This document shows, piece by piece, positions 36,594-46,034 of a stretch of 64,000 bases of DNA. How positions within the stretch are numbered: the stretch's first letter is position 1; every line of letters starts with the position of its first letter. Position numbers and translations under genes: made by a program. Source of the DNA: Candidatus Nanopelagicaceae bacterium (GTDB lineage: Bacteria; Actinomycetota; Actinomycetes; Nanopelagicales; Nanopelagicaceae). Below the pieces are notes generated by a model. That model was not told where the DNA came from. It searched no databases and was given only the letters and a program-made list of their open reading frames with translations. The stretch is taken from NCBI GenBank assembly GCA_009694285.1, contig SHVK01000004.1:1-64000 (forward strand), written 5' to 3'.

Positions 36594-37843
36594 ATTCAAT
36601 ACCTGTAAAAACAATTGAGATAAGTCACGGGCTGGACTTACTAAAGCATTTGCCTGAATCAAAATCATTGGCTTGGATTCGCGGTGGAGACGGCATAATT
36701 GGCATCGGCGAATTTGAACGGTTTGAAGTTAGTGGTGGAAACTTCAGTGGAAACGACCGAGATAGATTTGCGCAAATGCGCACATGGTGGCAGGCAAAAT
36801 TAGCAAAATTTATTGTCACCGATGATTTACATTTATCTGGAACTGGGCCAATAGCATTTATTTCCGCATCCTTTGACCCTGCCGAAAAAAGTGTTGTAGT
36901 GATTCCAAAAATTATTATCGGACAACGCAATGGCAAAAGTTGGTTAACTTGGATTGGAGATCTTCCGAAACCTGAAATCGTTGAATATCCAAAACCAGAA
37001 GCCCCGTTGAATTTATCTTGGGAAGGCGGTGCATTAGAACCTCATCTCTGGGAAAGCGTTGTTGCTAAAGCAGTGGAGAGAATTACAGCGGGCGAACTAG
37101 ATAAAGTTGTTTTGGCTCGAGATTTAACTGCACATTCGGATCTACCTTTTGATGCCCGCCATATTATGCTTAAATTAGCGGAGAAATACTCAGCCACCTG
37201 GGTTTTCAACATTGATGGTCTAGTAGGTGCAACTCCAGAGTTACTGCTGCGATTAAATAAAGGTCTAGTAACTTCAAGAGTTCTCGCTGGAACTATTCAA
37301 CGCACTGGAGATGATGAACACGATTTAGCTTTAGCTGGTTCGTTGGCAAGGTCTTCAAAAGATTTAGAAGAACATAAATATGCTGTTCAATCTGTCACTC
37401 AATCGTTAATGCCATTTTGTTCATCAACAAATATTCCAGAATCACCTTTTGTACTTCACTTAGCAAATGTCATGCACTTGGCTACTGATGTAACTGGCGT
37501 AATCAGCGATTCGTTGACACCGGCTGACCTTTTTGCATTAGCTGAAGTGCTTCATCCATCAGCGGCAGTCTGCGGAACCCCGAGAGAGATTGCAAAAAAA
37601 GTTATTTCAGATCTTGAAGGTATGAATCGTGGACGATACGCCGGTCCTGCTGGTTGGATTGATTCACGCGGTGAAGGAGAGTTGGGAATTGCACTGAGAT
37701 GTGCGCAAATTGATCCAAATAATCAAAAACAAATTCGACTTTTTGCTGGTTGTGGGATCGTCGCCGGTTCTGATCCAAAAAAAGAGTACGCCGAAAGCCA
37801 AGCAAAGCTTCTTCCAATACGTGAGGCATTGGAAAGTCACTAA
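36590..37843 (+). CDS. menF: Isochorismate synthase
   Basis: The 417-residue chorismate-utilising enzyme converts chorismate to isochorismate, the entry step of the menaquinone pathway. Marks are KVVLARDLTAHSD, VGATPELLLRL, LAGTIQRTGDD, LHPSAAVCGTPREIA and GPAGWIDSRGEGELGIALRC (20 residues). The start is GTG overlapping the bioY stop (GTGA), so translation is coupled. It is convergent with menD, 9 bases apart. An entC-like role in siderophore synthesis is unlikely given the menD neighbour. Confidence 0.93.
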   Translation: MNSIPVKTIEISHGLDLLKHLPESKSLAWIRGGDGIIGIGEFERFEVSGGNFSGNDRDRFAQMRTWWQAKLAKFIVTDDLHLSGTGPIAFISASFDPAEKSVVVIPKIIIGQRNGKSWLTWIGDLPKPEIVEYPKPEAPLNLSWEGGALEPHLWESVVAKAVERITAGELDKVVLARDLTAHSDLPFDARHIMLKLAEKYSATWVFNIDGLVGATPELLLRLNKGLVTSRVLAGTIQRTGDDEHDLALAGSLARSSKDLEEHKYAVQSVTQSLMPFCSSTNIPESPFVLHLANVMHLATDVTGVISDSLTPADLFALAEVLHPSAAVCGTPREIAKKVISDLEGMNRGRYAGPAGWIDSRGEGELGIALRCAQIDPNNQKQIRLFAGCGIVAGSDPKKEYAESQAKLLPIREALESH

Positions 37844-37852
37844 TTAACTCAA

Positions 37853-39460
37853 TTACTCTAAATCACTTGATATCTGCTTTAGTAATTTGGCATTACTTTC
37901 ACGATCAGGCATCAGCGCAACGATCACTCGTATCCCTCTTGTATCGCGAGCGATCTGTGCTCCTAAAGCCTCGAGCGTACGAACTTCGATGGCCGGAATT
38001 CCATAGCTTTCGGCAACTTTCGCAATTGATCTTCCATGTGGAGTGCCGAAAATTCTTTCAAATCCAGCAACACCATTTTGCGGCAAAGTAGAAAAAATTC
38101 CTCCTCCGTCGTTTGATACAACTAAAATTATTAAATCAGGATGTACTTCCTCAGGACCTAACAACAATCCATTTACATCATGAAGGAAAGCCAGATCCCC
38201 GATTACCGCAAAAGTTTTTTTACGATTCAGTGCAATTCCGATTATGGTAGAAATGTTTCCATCGATTCCCGCTAATCCACGATTTGCAAAAGTTTCTAAA
38301 TCTGCTCTAGGTGTTGCAAAACTTTCGATATCGCGAATTGGTCGTGATGAGGCAACAAAAAGTGTACTATTTTTAGGTAATTGTGAAACAAATTCATGAA
38401 CTACCGCTGGCTCACTCCAGCCTTTAAGATGCTTCAAAACCTTACTGTGGATCTCTGTTGATAATTTTATAAATAATTTCATCCACTCTGGATCTATTTT
38501 TTGTGAGGTAACCTCAGGAAGCGTCAAGTGAATCTCATCACCACTTCTGGCTGTATCTATCTCTGCGATTCTTGAATCAACAATTATTTTAAAATCTGCT
38601 TGTTCTAAGTATGAATTAAATGATCGAGATAAGGTCAATCTGCCAATCACCATCGCAATTTTTGGTTTTAGCAATTCACGGCGTTCTGAATTACCTACTA
38701 ACAAAGAAGCGTGTGGAATTGCCTTACTGCTGGAGAGTGGATCTTCACTCAAAATCGGCCAGCCTAATTTCTCAGATAAAAGTTCAATCTCCACCATTGA
38801 AATCTCTGCTCGATCATGGCCTACCAAAATCACACCATGGGTTTCATATTTCCCTAGTGGATGAGATAACGGTTCCATCTTTTCTTCAACCTCTGGTATC
38901 CCAGCAGAAAGTGGTTCGACCCATTCCAATTCGCCGATAAGCGGCTCTTCAAATTGCAGATTTAAATGAATCGGGCCACTTTCAAATAATGCCGCTGATA
39001 TTTCACTCCGCCATATCGCAATCTGCCCTACCTCTGGCTTTGTAGATGCAAAAATATCTAACGAAACATTAACGGCCTCACCAAAAATACCCACTTGAGT
39101 TGTTGTTTGATTTGCCCCGGTGCGACGAAGCCGTGCCGGTCTATCCGCTGTTATCGCAATCAACTTTATGGCGCTGTGATGCGCTTCCAGAATTGCTGGA
39201 TGGAAATTTGCCGCAGCACTTCCGCTAGTACAAATTACTACTGTGGGTGACTTTGTCACCTTAGAAATTCCAAGCGCTAAGAATGCTGCACTTCTTTCAT
39301 CAATTCGCGTATGAAATTTAACTCTGCCGGCTTGGTAGGCGCGGAAAAATGCCATAGTGATCGGTGCGTTTCGTGATCCAGGCGCAACCACGACTTCTCT
39401 AACGCCATTTAAAATTAATTGATCAACAATAACTTCTGCTAAAACCGAGGTTGGATTCAT
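37853..39460 (-). CDS. menD: SEPHCHC synthase MenD
   Basis: The 535-residue thiamine-diphosphate enzyme joins isochorismate and 2-oxoglutarate. It begins with VIVDQLILNGVREVVVAPGS and RNAPITMAFF, typical of MenD, has CTSGSAAANFHPAILEAHHS, and the TPP-binding region VIGDLAFLHDVNGLLL near residue 425. Its ATG overlaps the stop of menC by 4 bp. It is the last gene of a menB-menC-menD operon. Confidence 0.95.
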   Translation of the reverse strand: MNPTSVLAEVIVDQLILNGVREVVVAPGSRNAPITMAFFRAYQAGRVKFHTRIDERSAAFLALGISKVTKSPTVVICTSGSAAANFHPAILEAHHSAIKLIAITADRPARLRRTGANQTTTQVGIFGEAVNVSLDIFASTKPEVGQIAIWRSEISAALFESGPIHLNLQFEEPLIGELEWVEPLSAGIPEVEEKMEPLSHPLGKYETHGVILVGHDRAEISMVEIELLSEKLGWPILSEDPLSSSKAIPHASLLVGNSERRELLKPKIAMVIGRLTLSRSFNSYLEQADFKIIVDSRIAEIDTARSGDEIHLTLPEVTSQKIDPEWMKLFIKLSTEIHSKVLKHLKGWSEPAVVHEFVSQLPKNSTLFVASSRPIRDIESFATPRADLETFANRGLAGIDGNISTIIGIALNRKKTFAVIGDLAFLHDVNGLLLGPEEVHPDLIILVVSNDGGGIFSTLPQNGVAGFERIFGTPHGRSIAKVAESYGIPAIEVRTLEALGAQIARDTRGIRVIVALMPDRESNAKLLKQISSDLE

Positions 39461-40449
39461 AATGATCCCAAATTATAAATATCAGTGATTCTCTGGTGCC
39501 ACCATTTTTTTCGAGAGTCACTAACAGAATATCTTTTTAATTTATCTAGCTCAACATTTGCTTTTTCTACTTTAATTTTTCCATCTACTGGAAGAAGTGG
39601 ATTACTCACAACATCTCCCTCAAGTAAAGCTACAGTTCCCAATCCAAATGGTAGTGGTGATTGATTTTTCTTCGAAAGTTGAGCGGCAAGTGCTACCCCT
39701 GCTGAAATACCGACGCTACTTTCCAGCGCGCTAGATACGACGACTGGAATATCTACTTTTTCAATTAGTTGCAAACACGAAGATATTCCCCCCAAAGGGG
39801 CCACTTTAATAATTAGCAAATCTGCTACTTCTAAAATTTCGTTTAGGTTTCCTTCTTTTCTCACTTTTCTCACTTTTCTCACTTTTCTCAAGTTTTCGTC
39901 AATTGCAATCTTGAGTGGAAAAGTTAATTCATTTTTAAGTTTCTTATTTTCGGCTAACGTTTGACATGGTTGCTCAACGTATTCAAGTGAACTTCCAAAC
40001 TCTTTGTTTAAACTTTCTAAGAACATTTTGGCTTCTGAAACACTCCATAACCCATTTGCGTCTAATCGGATCTGTGCTTCAGCGTTAATTCGAAAAACTT
40101 CTCTAATTCGCTCTAAATCTTCTTTGGTACCAACTTTGATTTTTACGGTATTGCATCCCGGAAACCAGGAGAGAACTTCTGCTACCTGCTCTATTTCTAC
40201 CGCAGGTAAAGTCGCATTTACCGCAATAAAATCTAGGCCGTTACTTTGAAAAGGAGTTACGGCAGATTCAATTGCACTTTTTAACCAATTCTTTGCCGCT
40301 TTTGCGTCGTACTCTAGAAATGGTGAGAACTCCCCCCAATTTGTATCGCCTTCGATCAATGCAATTTCGCGAAATTGAACTCCACGAAAATTTGTTTTTG
40401 TAGGGATAGAAACAATGTGAGTGCGATCAAGCACTTCCTTTAGTTGCAT
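39457..40449 (-). CDS. menC: o-Succinylbenzoate synthase MenC with a slippage-prone VRK repeat
   Basis: The 330-residue enolase-superfamily enzyme dehydrates SHCHC to o-succinylbenzoate. It shows TVKIKVGTKEDLERI with catalytic lysines, RLDANGLWSV, VEQPC, KIAIDE and LLIIKVAPLGGISSC, giving the metal ligands Asp, Glu and Asp of the barrel. Between the third metal ligand (DENLR) and the next strand there is an insertion KVRKVRKVRKEG, encoded by four exact 9-bp tandem copies. This sits in a loop after strand beta-5, so it is probably tolerated. It overlaps menD by 4 bp and follows menB by 5 bases. Confidence 0.93.
   Translation of the reverse strand: MQLKEVLDRTHIVSIPTKTNFRGVQFREIALIEGDTNWGEFSPFLEYDAKAAKNWLKSAIESAVTPFQSNGLDFIAVNATLPAVEIEQVAEVLSWFPGCNTVKIKVGTKEDLERIREVFRINAEAQIRLDANGLWSVSEAKMFLESLNKEFGSSLEYVEQPCQTLAENKKLKNELTFPLKIAIDENLRKVRKVRKVRKEGNLNEILEVADLLIIKVAPLGGISSCLQLIEKVDIPVVVSSALESSVGISAGVALAAQLSKKNQSPLPFGLGTVALLEGDVVSNPLLPVDGKIKVEKANVELDKLKRYSVSDSRKKWWHQRITDIYNLGSL
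39855..39890. repeat. Four exact tandem copies of a 9-bp unit inside menC
   Basis: CTTTTCTCA is repeated four times without error at 39855-39863, 39864-39872, 39873-39881 and 39882-39890. On the coding strand it gives TGAGAAAAG, read as repeated Val-Arg-Lys. Gain or loss of a unit keeps the frame and changes loop length by three residues. Confidence 0.95.
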
Positions 40450-40454
40450 TTAAA

Positions 40455-41324
40455 TTATGGGCGCTTTGGAAAGCGACCAAAATCTGGGGGACGTTTTTCT
40501 AGAAATGCGTTACGACCTTCTTGTCCTTCTTCAGTTAAATAGAAAAGCAAGGTTGCATCTCCGGCGAGTTGTTGCACTCCAGCCAATCCATCATCGGCTG
40601 CATTCAAGCCAGCTTTAAGTAAACGAAGTGCCATTGGGGAATGCCGCAACATCTCACGTGCCCAAGAAACAGTTTCAGCTTCCAACTCTGCTACGGGAAC
40701 AACTGTGTTAACTAATCCCATTTCTAAAGCTTCATTCGCATCGTATTGACGACACATAAACCAAATTTCGCGAGCTTTCTTTTGACCAATATGTGCAGCA
40801 AGAAGTCCTGCACCATAACCGCCATCAAAAGATCCAACCATTGGGCCAGTTTGGCCAAACTTTGCATTATCGGCAGCAACTGTAATGTCACACACAACAT
40901 GCAAAACGTGACCTCCACCAATTGCCCAGCCTGCAACCATTGCAATCACTGGTTTAGGCAGACGTCTAATTTGAATTTGTAAATCTAAGACATTTAATCT
41001 TCCGATTCCTTTTTTGCCTAACTTGTCTTCACCAAGGTATCCGTCATCACCGCGAACATTTATATCTCCACCAGAACAAAATGCTTCACTTCCAGCACCG
41101 GTGAAAATTACAACGCCGACTGAGTCGTCATCTCTTGCCATACTAAAAGCATCTTGTAATTCAAAAAGAGTTTGCGGCCGAAATGCATTTCGCACTTCTG
41201 GTCGATTAATCGTGATTTTGGCAATGCCTTCTGCACTTACGTAAGTGATATCTCCGAAAGATCCACTAGAAATCCATGCGGGAATCTGCCTGCTGCTGGG
41301 CTCGGCTTTTATGGGCTTGCTCAC
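40455..41324 (-). CDS. menB: 1,4-Dihydroxy-2-naphthoyl-CoA synthase MenB
   Basis: This crotonase-family enzyme cyclises succinylbenzoyl-CoA. It has [35 protein letters not shown] (the oxyanion/active-site segment), [20 protein letters not shown] and [20 protein letters not shown] (20 residues), then [15 protein letters not shown] at the C-terminus, all diagnostic of MenB. The start is uncertain. The GTG at 41322-41324 gives 289 residues and avoids overlap with menE; an upstream ATG at 41381 would overlap menE by 38 bases. No strong binding site marks either. It heads the menB-menC-menD operon. Confidence 0.93.
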   Translation of the reverse strand: MSKPIKAEPSSRQIPAWISSGSFGDITYVSAEGIAKITINRPEVRNAFRPQTLFELQDAFSMARDDDSVGVVIFTGAGSEAFCSGGDINVRGDDGYLGEDKLGKKGIGRLNVLDLQIQIRRLPKPVIAMVAGWAIGGGHVLHVVCDITVAADNAKFGQTGPMVGSFDGGYGAGLLAAHIGQKKAREIWFMCRQYDANEALEMGLVNTVVPVAELEAETVSWAREMLRHSPMALRLLKAGLNAADDGLAGVQQLAGDATLLFYLTEEGQEGRNAFLEKRPPDFGRFPKRP

Positions 41325-41343
41325 AAGACGATAGCCTAGAGGC

Positions 41344-42453
41344 GTGTTGCAAGTGAAGCGAGTCAATCTTTTCGACCCCATGCTCGCGCGTGAGCAGATT
41401 CACCAGGCGTTGGCTGGAACCGGCCCCACACTCCTGATCTCTTCAAGTGAAAAATTTGCTCCTGGGAACGAGAGCTTCAAATCGCTATTGGATGACCACT
41501 CGGAAAGTGCTGAACAAATTGCTATCTTGATTGAAACAAGTGGAAGTAGTGGAACTCCAAAATTGGTTGCCTTGAGCGCCCAAGCAATTAGCGAATCTGC
41601 AGAAATTACTAATCAATTTTTAGGTGCCGAGATTGGTGACCGATGGTCATTAACTCTGCCACTAAATCATATTGCCGGCATTAATCAATTAACTCGCTCA
41701 ATTAATTTGAATTCTCTTCCTGCTCCAAGTGATGGAGAAGGGGCACAATTTATTTCTATCGTACCTACACAATTACATCGGGCTATCCAAAATAGAGATT
41801 CTCTATTTAATAATTTGCTTGCTGCTAAAAAAGTCTTAGTTGGTGGAGCGCCTATTTCTGAAAAATTAATTGATGAAGCGCACGAATGTGGAATCGCAAT
41901 TGTTACAAGTTATGGAATGACTGAAATGAGCGGTGGATGTATTTATAACTCACTGCCTCTTCCAGGAGTGGAGATGCGGATTGCTGCAAATGGCTTAATT
42001 AATCTGAAAGGTCCAATGATTGCTAACTCATATTTCGGTGATAAAGAGTCAACAAGAAAACATTTTCAAGCAGGATGGTTTATTACTTCAGATATTGGTG
42101 AAATAGAAAATGATGAACTGAAAATTATTAGTCGAAGTGATGATTTAATAATTAGTGGTGGAGAGAAGATTTCAGCAATAAAAGTGGAAGCACTCATTCG
42201 TTCGCATTACCCAGATTTAGAAATCATTGTCATAGGAATATCAGATATTGAATGGGGGCAAGCATTAAGAGTTGTGGTTACCGGGGAAAAGCATGGGTTG
42301 ACTCTTGCGCAGATTCGCGACATCGTAGGAGTGCAGATTGGACGTTTTGCAGCCCCTCGTTCACTTCTGTATCTTGAAAAGATGCCAATGATCGCAATAG
42401 GAAAGCCAGATTTAGTACTTTTAAGAAGTGCTCAAGCTACTGAGGAGATGTGA
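41344..42453 (+). CDS. menE: o-Succinylbenzoate-CoA ligase MenE (short actinobacterial form)
   Basis: The AMP-forming ligase of about 369 residues has [20 protein letters not shown] (P-loop like A3 motif), [25 protein letters not shown] and [20 protein letters not shown] (20 residues) with the adenylate-binding Asp. It activates o-succinylbenzoate for MenB. Its length suits the compact MenE of actinobacteria. The start could be GTG 41344, TTG 41347 or GTG 41353; AGAGG at 41337-41341 fits the second best. It is divergent from menB and ends 0 bases before menA. Confidence 0.92.
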   Translation: MLQVKRVNLFDPMLAREQIHQALAGTGPTLLISSSEKFAPGNESFKSLLDDHSESAEQIAILIETSGSSGTPKLVALSAQAISESAEITNQFLGAEIGDRWSLTLPLNHIAGINQLTRSINLNSLPAPSDGEGAQFISIVPTQLHRAIQNRDSLFNNLLAAKKVLVGGAPISEKLIDEAHECGIAIVTSYGMTEMSGGCIYNSLPLPGVEMRIAANGLINLKGPMIANSYFGDKESTRKHFQAGWFITSDIGEIENDELKIISRSDDLIISGGEKISAIKVEALIRSHYPDLEIIVIGISDIEWGQALRVVVTGEKHGLTLAQIRDIVGVQIGRFAAPRSLLYLEKMPMIAIGKPDLVLLRSAQATEEM

Positions 42454-43320
42454 GTGGCAAAAGCCAATGAGTGGATTCAAGGAGCAAGACCTAAAACTCT
42501 TCCGGCGGCAATTGCTCCGGTACTAGTTGGTACCGCGCTCGCCTTTCCAAATCCAAATTATGTAAATGCACTTTTAGCCCTAATAGTTAGCCTGTCACTA
42601 CAAATTGGCGTTAACTTTGCAAACGATTACTCGGATGGAATTAGAGGCACTGACGCTGAACGTGTTGGCCCACTGCGACTGGTGGGCAGTGGTTTGGCAA
42701 AAGCAAGCGCTGTTCGTAACACCGCTTTTGGCTGCTTCTTAATTGCTGCAATTACCGGCTTGTATCTCTCCTCGCGCTCCTCTTTGTGGTTAATTTTGAT
42801 TGGTGCGCTAGCCATTGGCGCTGCTTGGGGATACACCGGAGGTAATAATCCATACGGGTATCGGGCATTAGGTGAAGTTTCAGTTTTCTTATTTTTTGGA
42901 GTGGTAGCAGTTCTTGGTACCTATTATGTGCAGAGTCAAAAAATTACTTTTCTGGCAATCTGTGCCTCTTTTCCTATTGGAATCTTTGCTTGTGCAATTT
43001 TGGTAATGAATAATTTACGCGATCGCGCTAAAGATTTAGAAGTTGGGAAGCACACGCTCGCTGTAGTCCTTGGTGATCGTCCAACTCGAATCCTTTATCT
43101 TTCACTACTAATGAGCGGGGGGTTGATTGGTGCACTTACTGCAATATCAAGACCGTGGGCTCTCTTAACTATTATCACTCTTCCTATAAGTATTTCCTTA
43201 GCAGTAAAAGTCTTAAAAGGTGCAGGCGGACGAGATCTGATTCCGTTGCTTCAACGTACGGCCTTGATCCAACTGCTCTTCGCATTTATATATTCGGTGG
43301 GACTGGCAATTAGTGCGTAA
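42454..43320 (+). CDS. menA: 1,4-Dihydroxy-2-naphthoate polyprenyltransferase MenA
   Basis: The 288-residue UbiA-family membrane enzyme attaches the polyprenyl tail. The first Asp-rich motif is NFANDYSDGIRGTDAER (residues 54-70) and the second is NNLRDRAKDLEVGKHTLAV (key acidic residues). About eight helices are seen. The GTG start is preceded by GAGGAGAT and immediately follows menE's stop. Confidence 0.94.
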   Translation: MAKANEWIQGARPKTLPAAIAPVLVGTALAFPNPNYVNALLALIVSLSLQIGVNFANDYSDGIRGTDAERVGPLRLVGSGLAKASAVRNTAFGCFLIAAITGLYLSSRSSLWLILIGALAIGAAWGYTGGNNPYGYRALGEVSVFLFFGVVAVLGTYYVQSQKITFLAICASFPIGIFACAILVMNNLRDRAKDLEVGKHTLAVVLGDRPTRILYLSLLMSGGLIGALTAISRPWALLTIITLPISISLAVKVLKGAGGRDLIPLLQRTALIQLLFAFIYSVGLAISA

Positions 43321-43329
43321 GATGTACCC

Positions 43330-43587
43330 ATGACCCGCTTACTTCCGTTATTTCTAATTTTGGCTGTCAGTATTTATGCGTTTGTAGATTGCGCGCGCAC
43401 CCCACAAGAATCAATCCAGAAACTTCCAAAATGGGGTTGGATTCTTGCAATTTTAATTGCTCCTTTTGCAATAGGTGGCATCGCGTGGTTGTTATTGGGC
43501 AGGGATCGTGGATTAGGTGGACCAAAAGGTGGACGCGGCAAAATGATTCCACCTGATGATGACCCAGATTTCTTAAGAAATCTCTAA
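43330..43587 (+). CDS. Small PLDNc_N-type membrane protein
   Basis: The 85-residue protein has two helices (LLPLFLILAVSIYAFVDCA and WGWILAILIAPFAIGGIAWLL, split by QESIQKLPK) and ends in GRDRG followed by a Gly-rich, acidic tail. This is the phospholipase D nuclease N-terminal (PLDNc_N) architecture, normally found at the start of cardiolipin synthases. Here the catalytic domain is absent. Stand-alone copies next to menA or ccs genes are frequent in actinobacteria; the role is unknown. It follows menA by 9 bases and is convergent with ccsA. Confidence 0.85.
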   Translation: MTRLLPLFLILAVSIYAFVDCARTPQESIQKLPKWGWILAILIAPFAIGGIAWLLLGRDRGLGGPKGGRGKMIPPDDDPDFLRNL

Positions 43588-43594
43588 TATCTTG

Positions 43595-44509
43595 CTATAA
43601 ACCAGAGTAAGTGTGGCGTCCCGCGCCCCAAATATTTACATAGACGTAGTTGAATAAGAAAGTTGAGCCGGCAAATAAACATAACCATGCAGCTCGCTTG
43701 CCTTTCCAGCCCGCAGTGACTCGCGCATGTAAGTAAGCTGCGTACGCAACCCAAGTGATGAAAGCCCAAGTTTCTTTTGGATCCCAACCCCAATAGCGGC
43801 CCCAGGCGGCTTCGGCCCAAATTGCACCAGCGATTACCGAGAATGTCCATAAAGGGAATACCAAAGCAACAAGGCGGTATGAGAGTTGATCTAATTCAGC
43901 CAGAGTTGGAAGTTGCTTTGCCCAATTTGGTCGATGCTCATTTCCATCTTCATCTTGATAGCGATCCATAATCAAGTATGCGGCCGCAACGCAATTTGCT
44001 AACAGGAATACCCCACCAGAAATAATCGCAGCACAAACGTGAATAACTAGCCATGTTGATTTTAATGCCGGTACGAGCGGGGCAGTTGGAACATAAAGCA
44101 ATGTAACAGCTGTTCCTAAAGTCAGCAGAACGGCAAGTGTCACGACTAATCCAAGCCATTGCACATTATATTTTCTTAAAGTTACTAAATATGCAAACAA
44201 AAATGCGAGCGCCCCGGTAATTGAGAATTCATACATATTTCCCCAGGGAACTCGTCCAGCTGATACACCGCGAGCTATTACTCCACTTAATAAGAAAATA
44301 AATCCGAGAATTGTTAAGGCAATTCCAATTCGTCCAGCTTTTGTATATTTCACACTTTTAGGATTAGGAGTATCTAGATCCTGCGGCACCACACGAAAAG
44401 ACCAAGCCGTTTGAAATGCAAAAGAAATGAATGCAATAAAAATAATTCCCATTGAGCTGTAAACAAAATTATTTGAAAGTGTTGCCCAATCAGCTTTACT
44501 CATCATCAC
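43595..44509 (-). CDS. ccsA: Cytochrome c biogenesis protein CcsA (named CcsB in many actinobacteria)
   Basis: The 304-residue membrane protein has about eight helices and the haem-handling WWD-type segment AEAAWGRYWGWDPKETWAF near residue 230, with conserved His in WLVIHVCAAIISG and in YLHARVTAGWKG. With ResB it exports haem and attaches it to apocytochrome c. The first three codons are all ATG, so the exact start may be 44503. It overlaps resB by 14 bp. Confidence 0.93.
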   Translation of the reverse strand: MMMSKADWATLSNNFVYSSMGIIFIAFISFAFQTAWSFRVVPQDLDTPNPKSVKYTKAGRIGIALTILGFIFLLSGVIARGVSAGRVPWGNMYEFSITGALAFLFAYLVTLRKYNVQWLGLVVTLAVLLTLGTAVTLLYVPTAPLVPALKSTWLVIHVCAAIISGGVFLLANCVAAAYLIMDRYQDEDGNEHRPNWAKQLPTLAELDQLSYRLVALVFPLWTFSVIAGAIWAEAAWGRYWGWDPKETWAFITWVAYAAYLHARVTAGWKGKRAAWLCLFAGSTFLFNYVYVNIWGAGRHTYSGL

Positions 44510-46034
44510 CCCACTTTTCTTTTAATACATTCACAAGTGCATCAATTTCTTGGGCGAGACCAGGAGACCTGCTTAGGCCAGCGATTTCAACAATTACCCT
44601 AGAATTAGAAGTATTCTCGCCTACAACTGTACGTATCCATATTCGTCGCCGACGTGCAAAAAGTGAGATTAACAACCCCAATAATGCAAAAACCGCTCCG
44701 AGCAGGGAAAATGGTTTTCCGGGGTCGCGCACAATCTGCAAATTAACCCACTGAGTAACCCCATCGAAGGTGATACTTCCCACGTTATTGGAGTTATTGG
44801 AGTTGCCGGGAATTTCCCAAACTTCACCAGGAGCTAATGATTGCAATCCAACTCGGTCCATTTTTTTAGTATTAATTCGATAAACCGATTGTGGTACTCC
44901 GGAGTCCAATCCCAAATCACCAAGCCAGGCTGCCATTAGCAACCTAGGATTTAAAGCCTCGGGATAAGAAGAAAAGCCGCCCCTAATTTTATCTCGTTCA
45001 GCAGTTGGCAGAAAGGAACCAACAATTCCCAGTTGGGTAGGAGTTAAATCTGGAACTTTAATTGCGCCAATTGAAGTCAAATTACCATCTTGCGGTAAAA
45101 AAGGAATTGCACCGCTTAAAACAATCTTCCCAGTGTTATCCCGCACTGTAACTTTGGGTGAGAAACCATTTGCTTGTAAATAGATGCGAGTTGATCCGAA
45201 TGTAATTGGTTTATTAACTTTTACTTCCACTCTGCGAGAATTCGATTTACCACTTTCGGTCACATCAAGAATTAAAGAGTAATCAAGTGGTGCATTTGTT
45301 AACAGATCGTAAGTTGCAGTGAATTTTATAACTTTTAAAGTTATTGGAGGAAAGTCAGATAATTTAAAAAATCTTCCTGCTGAGAGCGAGTCATAACTTG
45401 TGGCAACATTTGTGAAACTCTCTCCTTCATTTACGATTGCGCTGCCGCGCATCCCACCGAGTGACCCAGTAGAAACTCCAATTAAAATTCCAATTAAAGA
45501 AAGGTGGAAGAGTAAATTTCCACTTTCTCTAATAAACCCTTTTTCTACGGCAACTGAAGCATCGCAATCTCTTATTCGATATCTGCGCTTACCGAAATGA
45601 GCCCGTGCGATAACTAGAATTTCAGCAGCACTCTTTCGACTCTCAAAGGTTCTGAACTCCTCAAGCCTAATCAAATTTTTTGGAGTTTGCGGAGGTAGCG
45701 CTCTGATGTTTTTAAAATGCTCCCATGTCCTTGGGAGAACACAGCCGATTAACGAAATGAAAAGCAAAAGATAAATTGCACTAAACCAGGTTGATGAATA
45801 GAGATTAAATAATGAGAATTTATCAAAAACTTTTGCCAGTGTGGGATTGTTTACAAAGTACTGTTGTACTCGAGTTGGGTCTTGATTTCGTTGTGGGATT
45901 ATTGAGCCCGGGATCGAAGCCACTCCCAATAACAGCAATAAAATCAGCGCAGTACGCATGCTCGTTAATTGACGCCACAACCAACGCAATAAACCAACAG
46001 TTCCTAGTTCGGGAGTTTTTATCTCGTAACTCAT
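44496..46034 (-). CDS. resB: ResB family cytochrome c biogenesis protein
   Basis: The 512-residue protein has three N-terminal helices (TALILLLLLGVASIPGSIIP with the following FSAIYLLLFISLIGCVLPRT, and LLFHLSLIGILIGVSTGSLG), a large extracytoplasmic domain, and a last helix (LLGAVFALLGLLISLFARRR). This is the ResB/Ccs1 layout. The start is ATG 46034, overlapping the ccdA stop as TAATG; the frame is open 14 codons further without support. A tandem GTTATTGGA pair near 44785-44802 encodes SNNSNN in the periplasmic domain. Confidence 0.92.
   Translation of the reverse strand: MSYEIKTPELGTVGLLRWLWRQLTSMRTALILLLLLGVASIPGSIIPQRNQDPTRVQQYFVNNPTLAKVFDKFSLFNLYSSTWFSAIYLLLFISLIGCVLPRTWEHFKNIRALPPQTPKNLIRLEEFRTFESRKSAAEILVIARAHFGKRRYRIRDCDASVAVEKGFIRESGNLLFHLSLIGILIGVSTGSLGGMRGSAIVNEGESFTNVATSYDSLSAGRFFKLSDFPPITLKVIKFTATYDLLTNAPLDYSLILDVTESGKSNSRRVEVKVNKPITFGSTRIYLQANGFSPKVTVRDNTGKIVLSGAIPFLPQDGNLTSIGAIKVPDLTPTQLGIVGSFLPTAERDKIRGGFSSYPEALNPRLLMAAWLGDLGLDSGVPQSVYRINTKKMDRVGLQSLAPGEVWEIPGNSNNSNNVGSITFDGVTQWVNLQIVRDPGKPFSLLGAVFALLGLLISLFARRRRIWIRTVVGENTSNSRVIVEIAGLSRSPGLAQEIDALVNVLKEKWGDDE

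Noticed and set aside
39855-39890. Short CRISPR-like array
   Set aside because: Units are contiguous 9-mers without spacers and lie in frame in menC.
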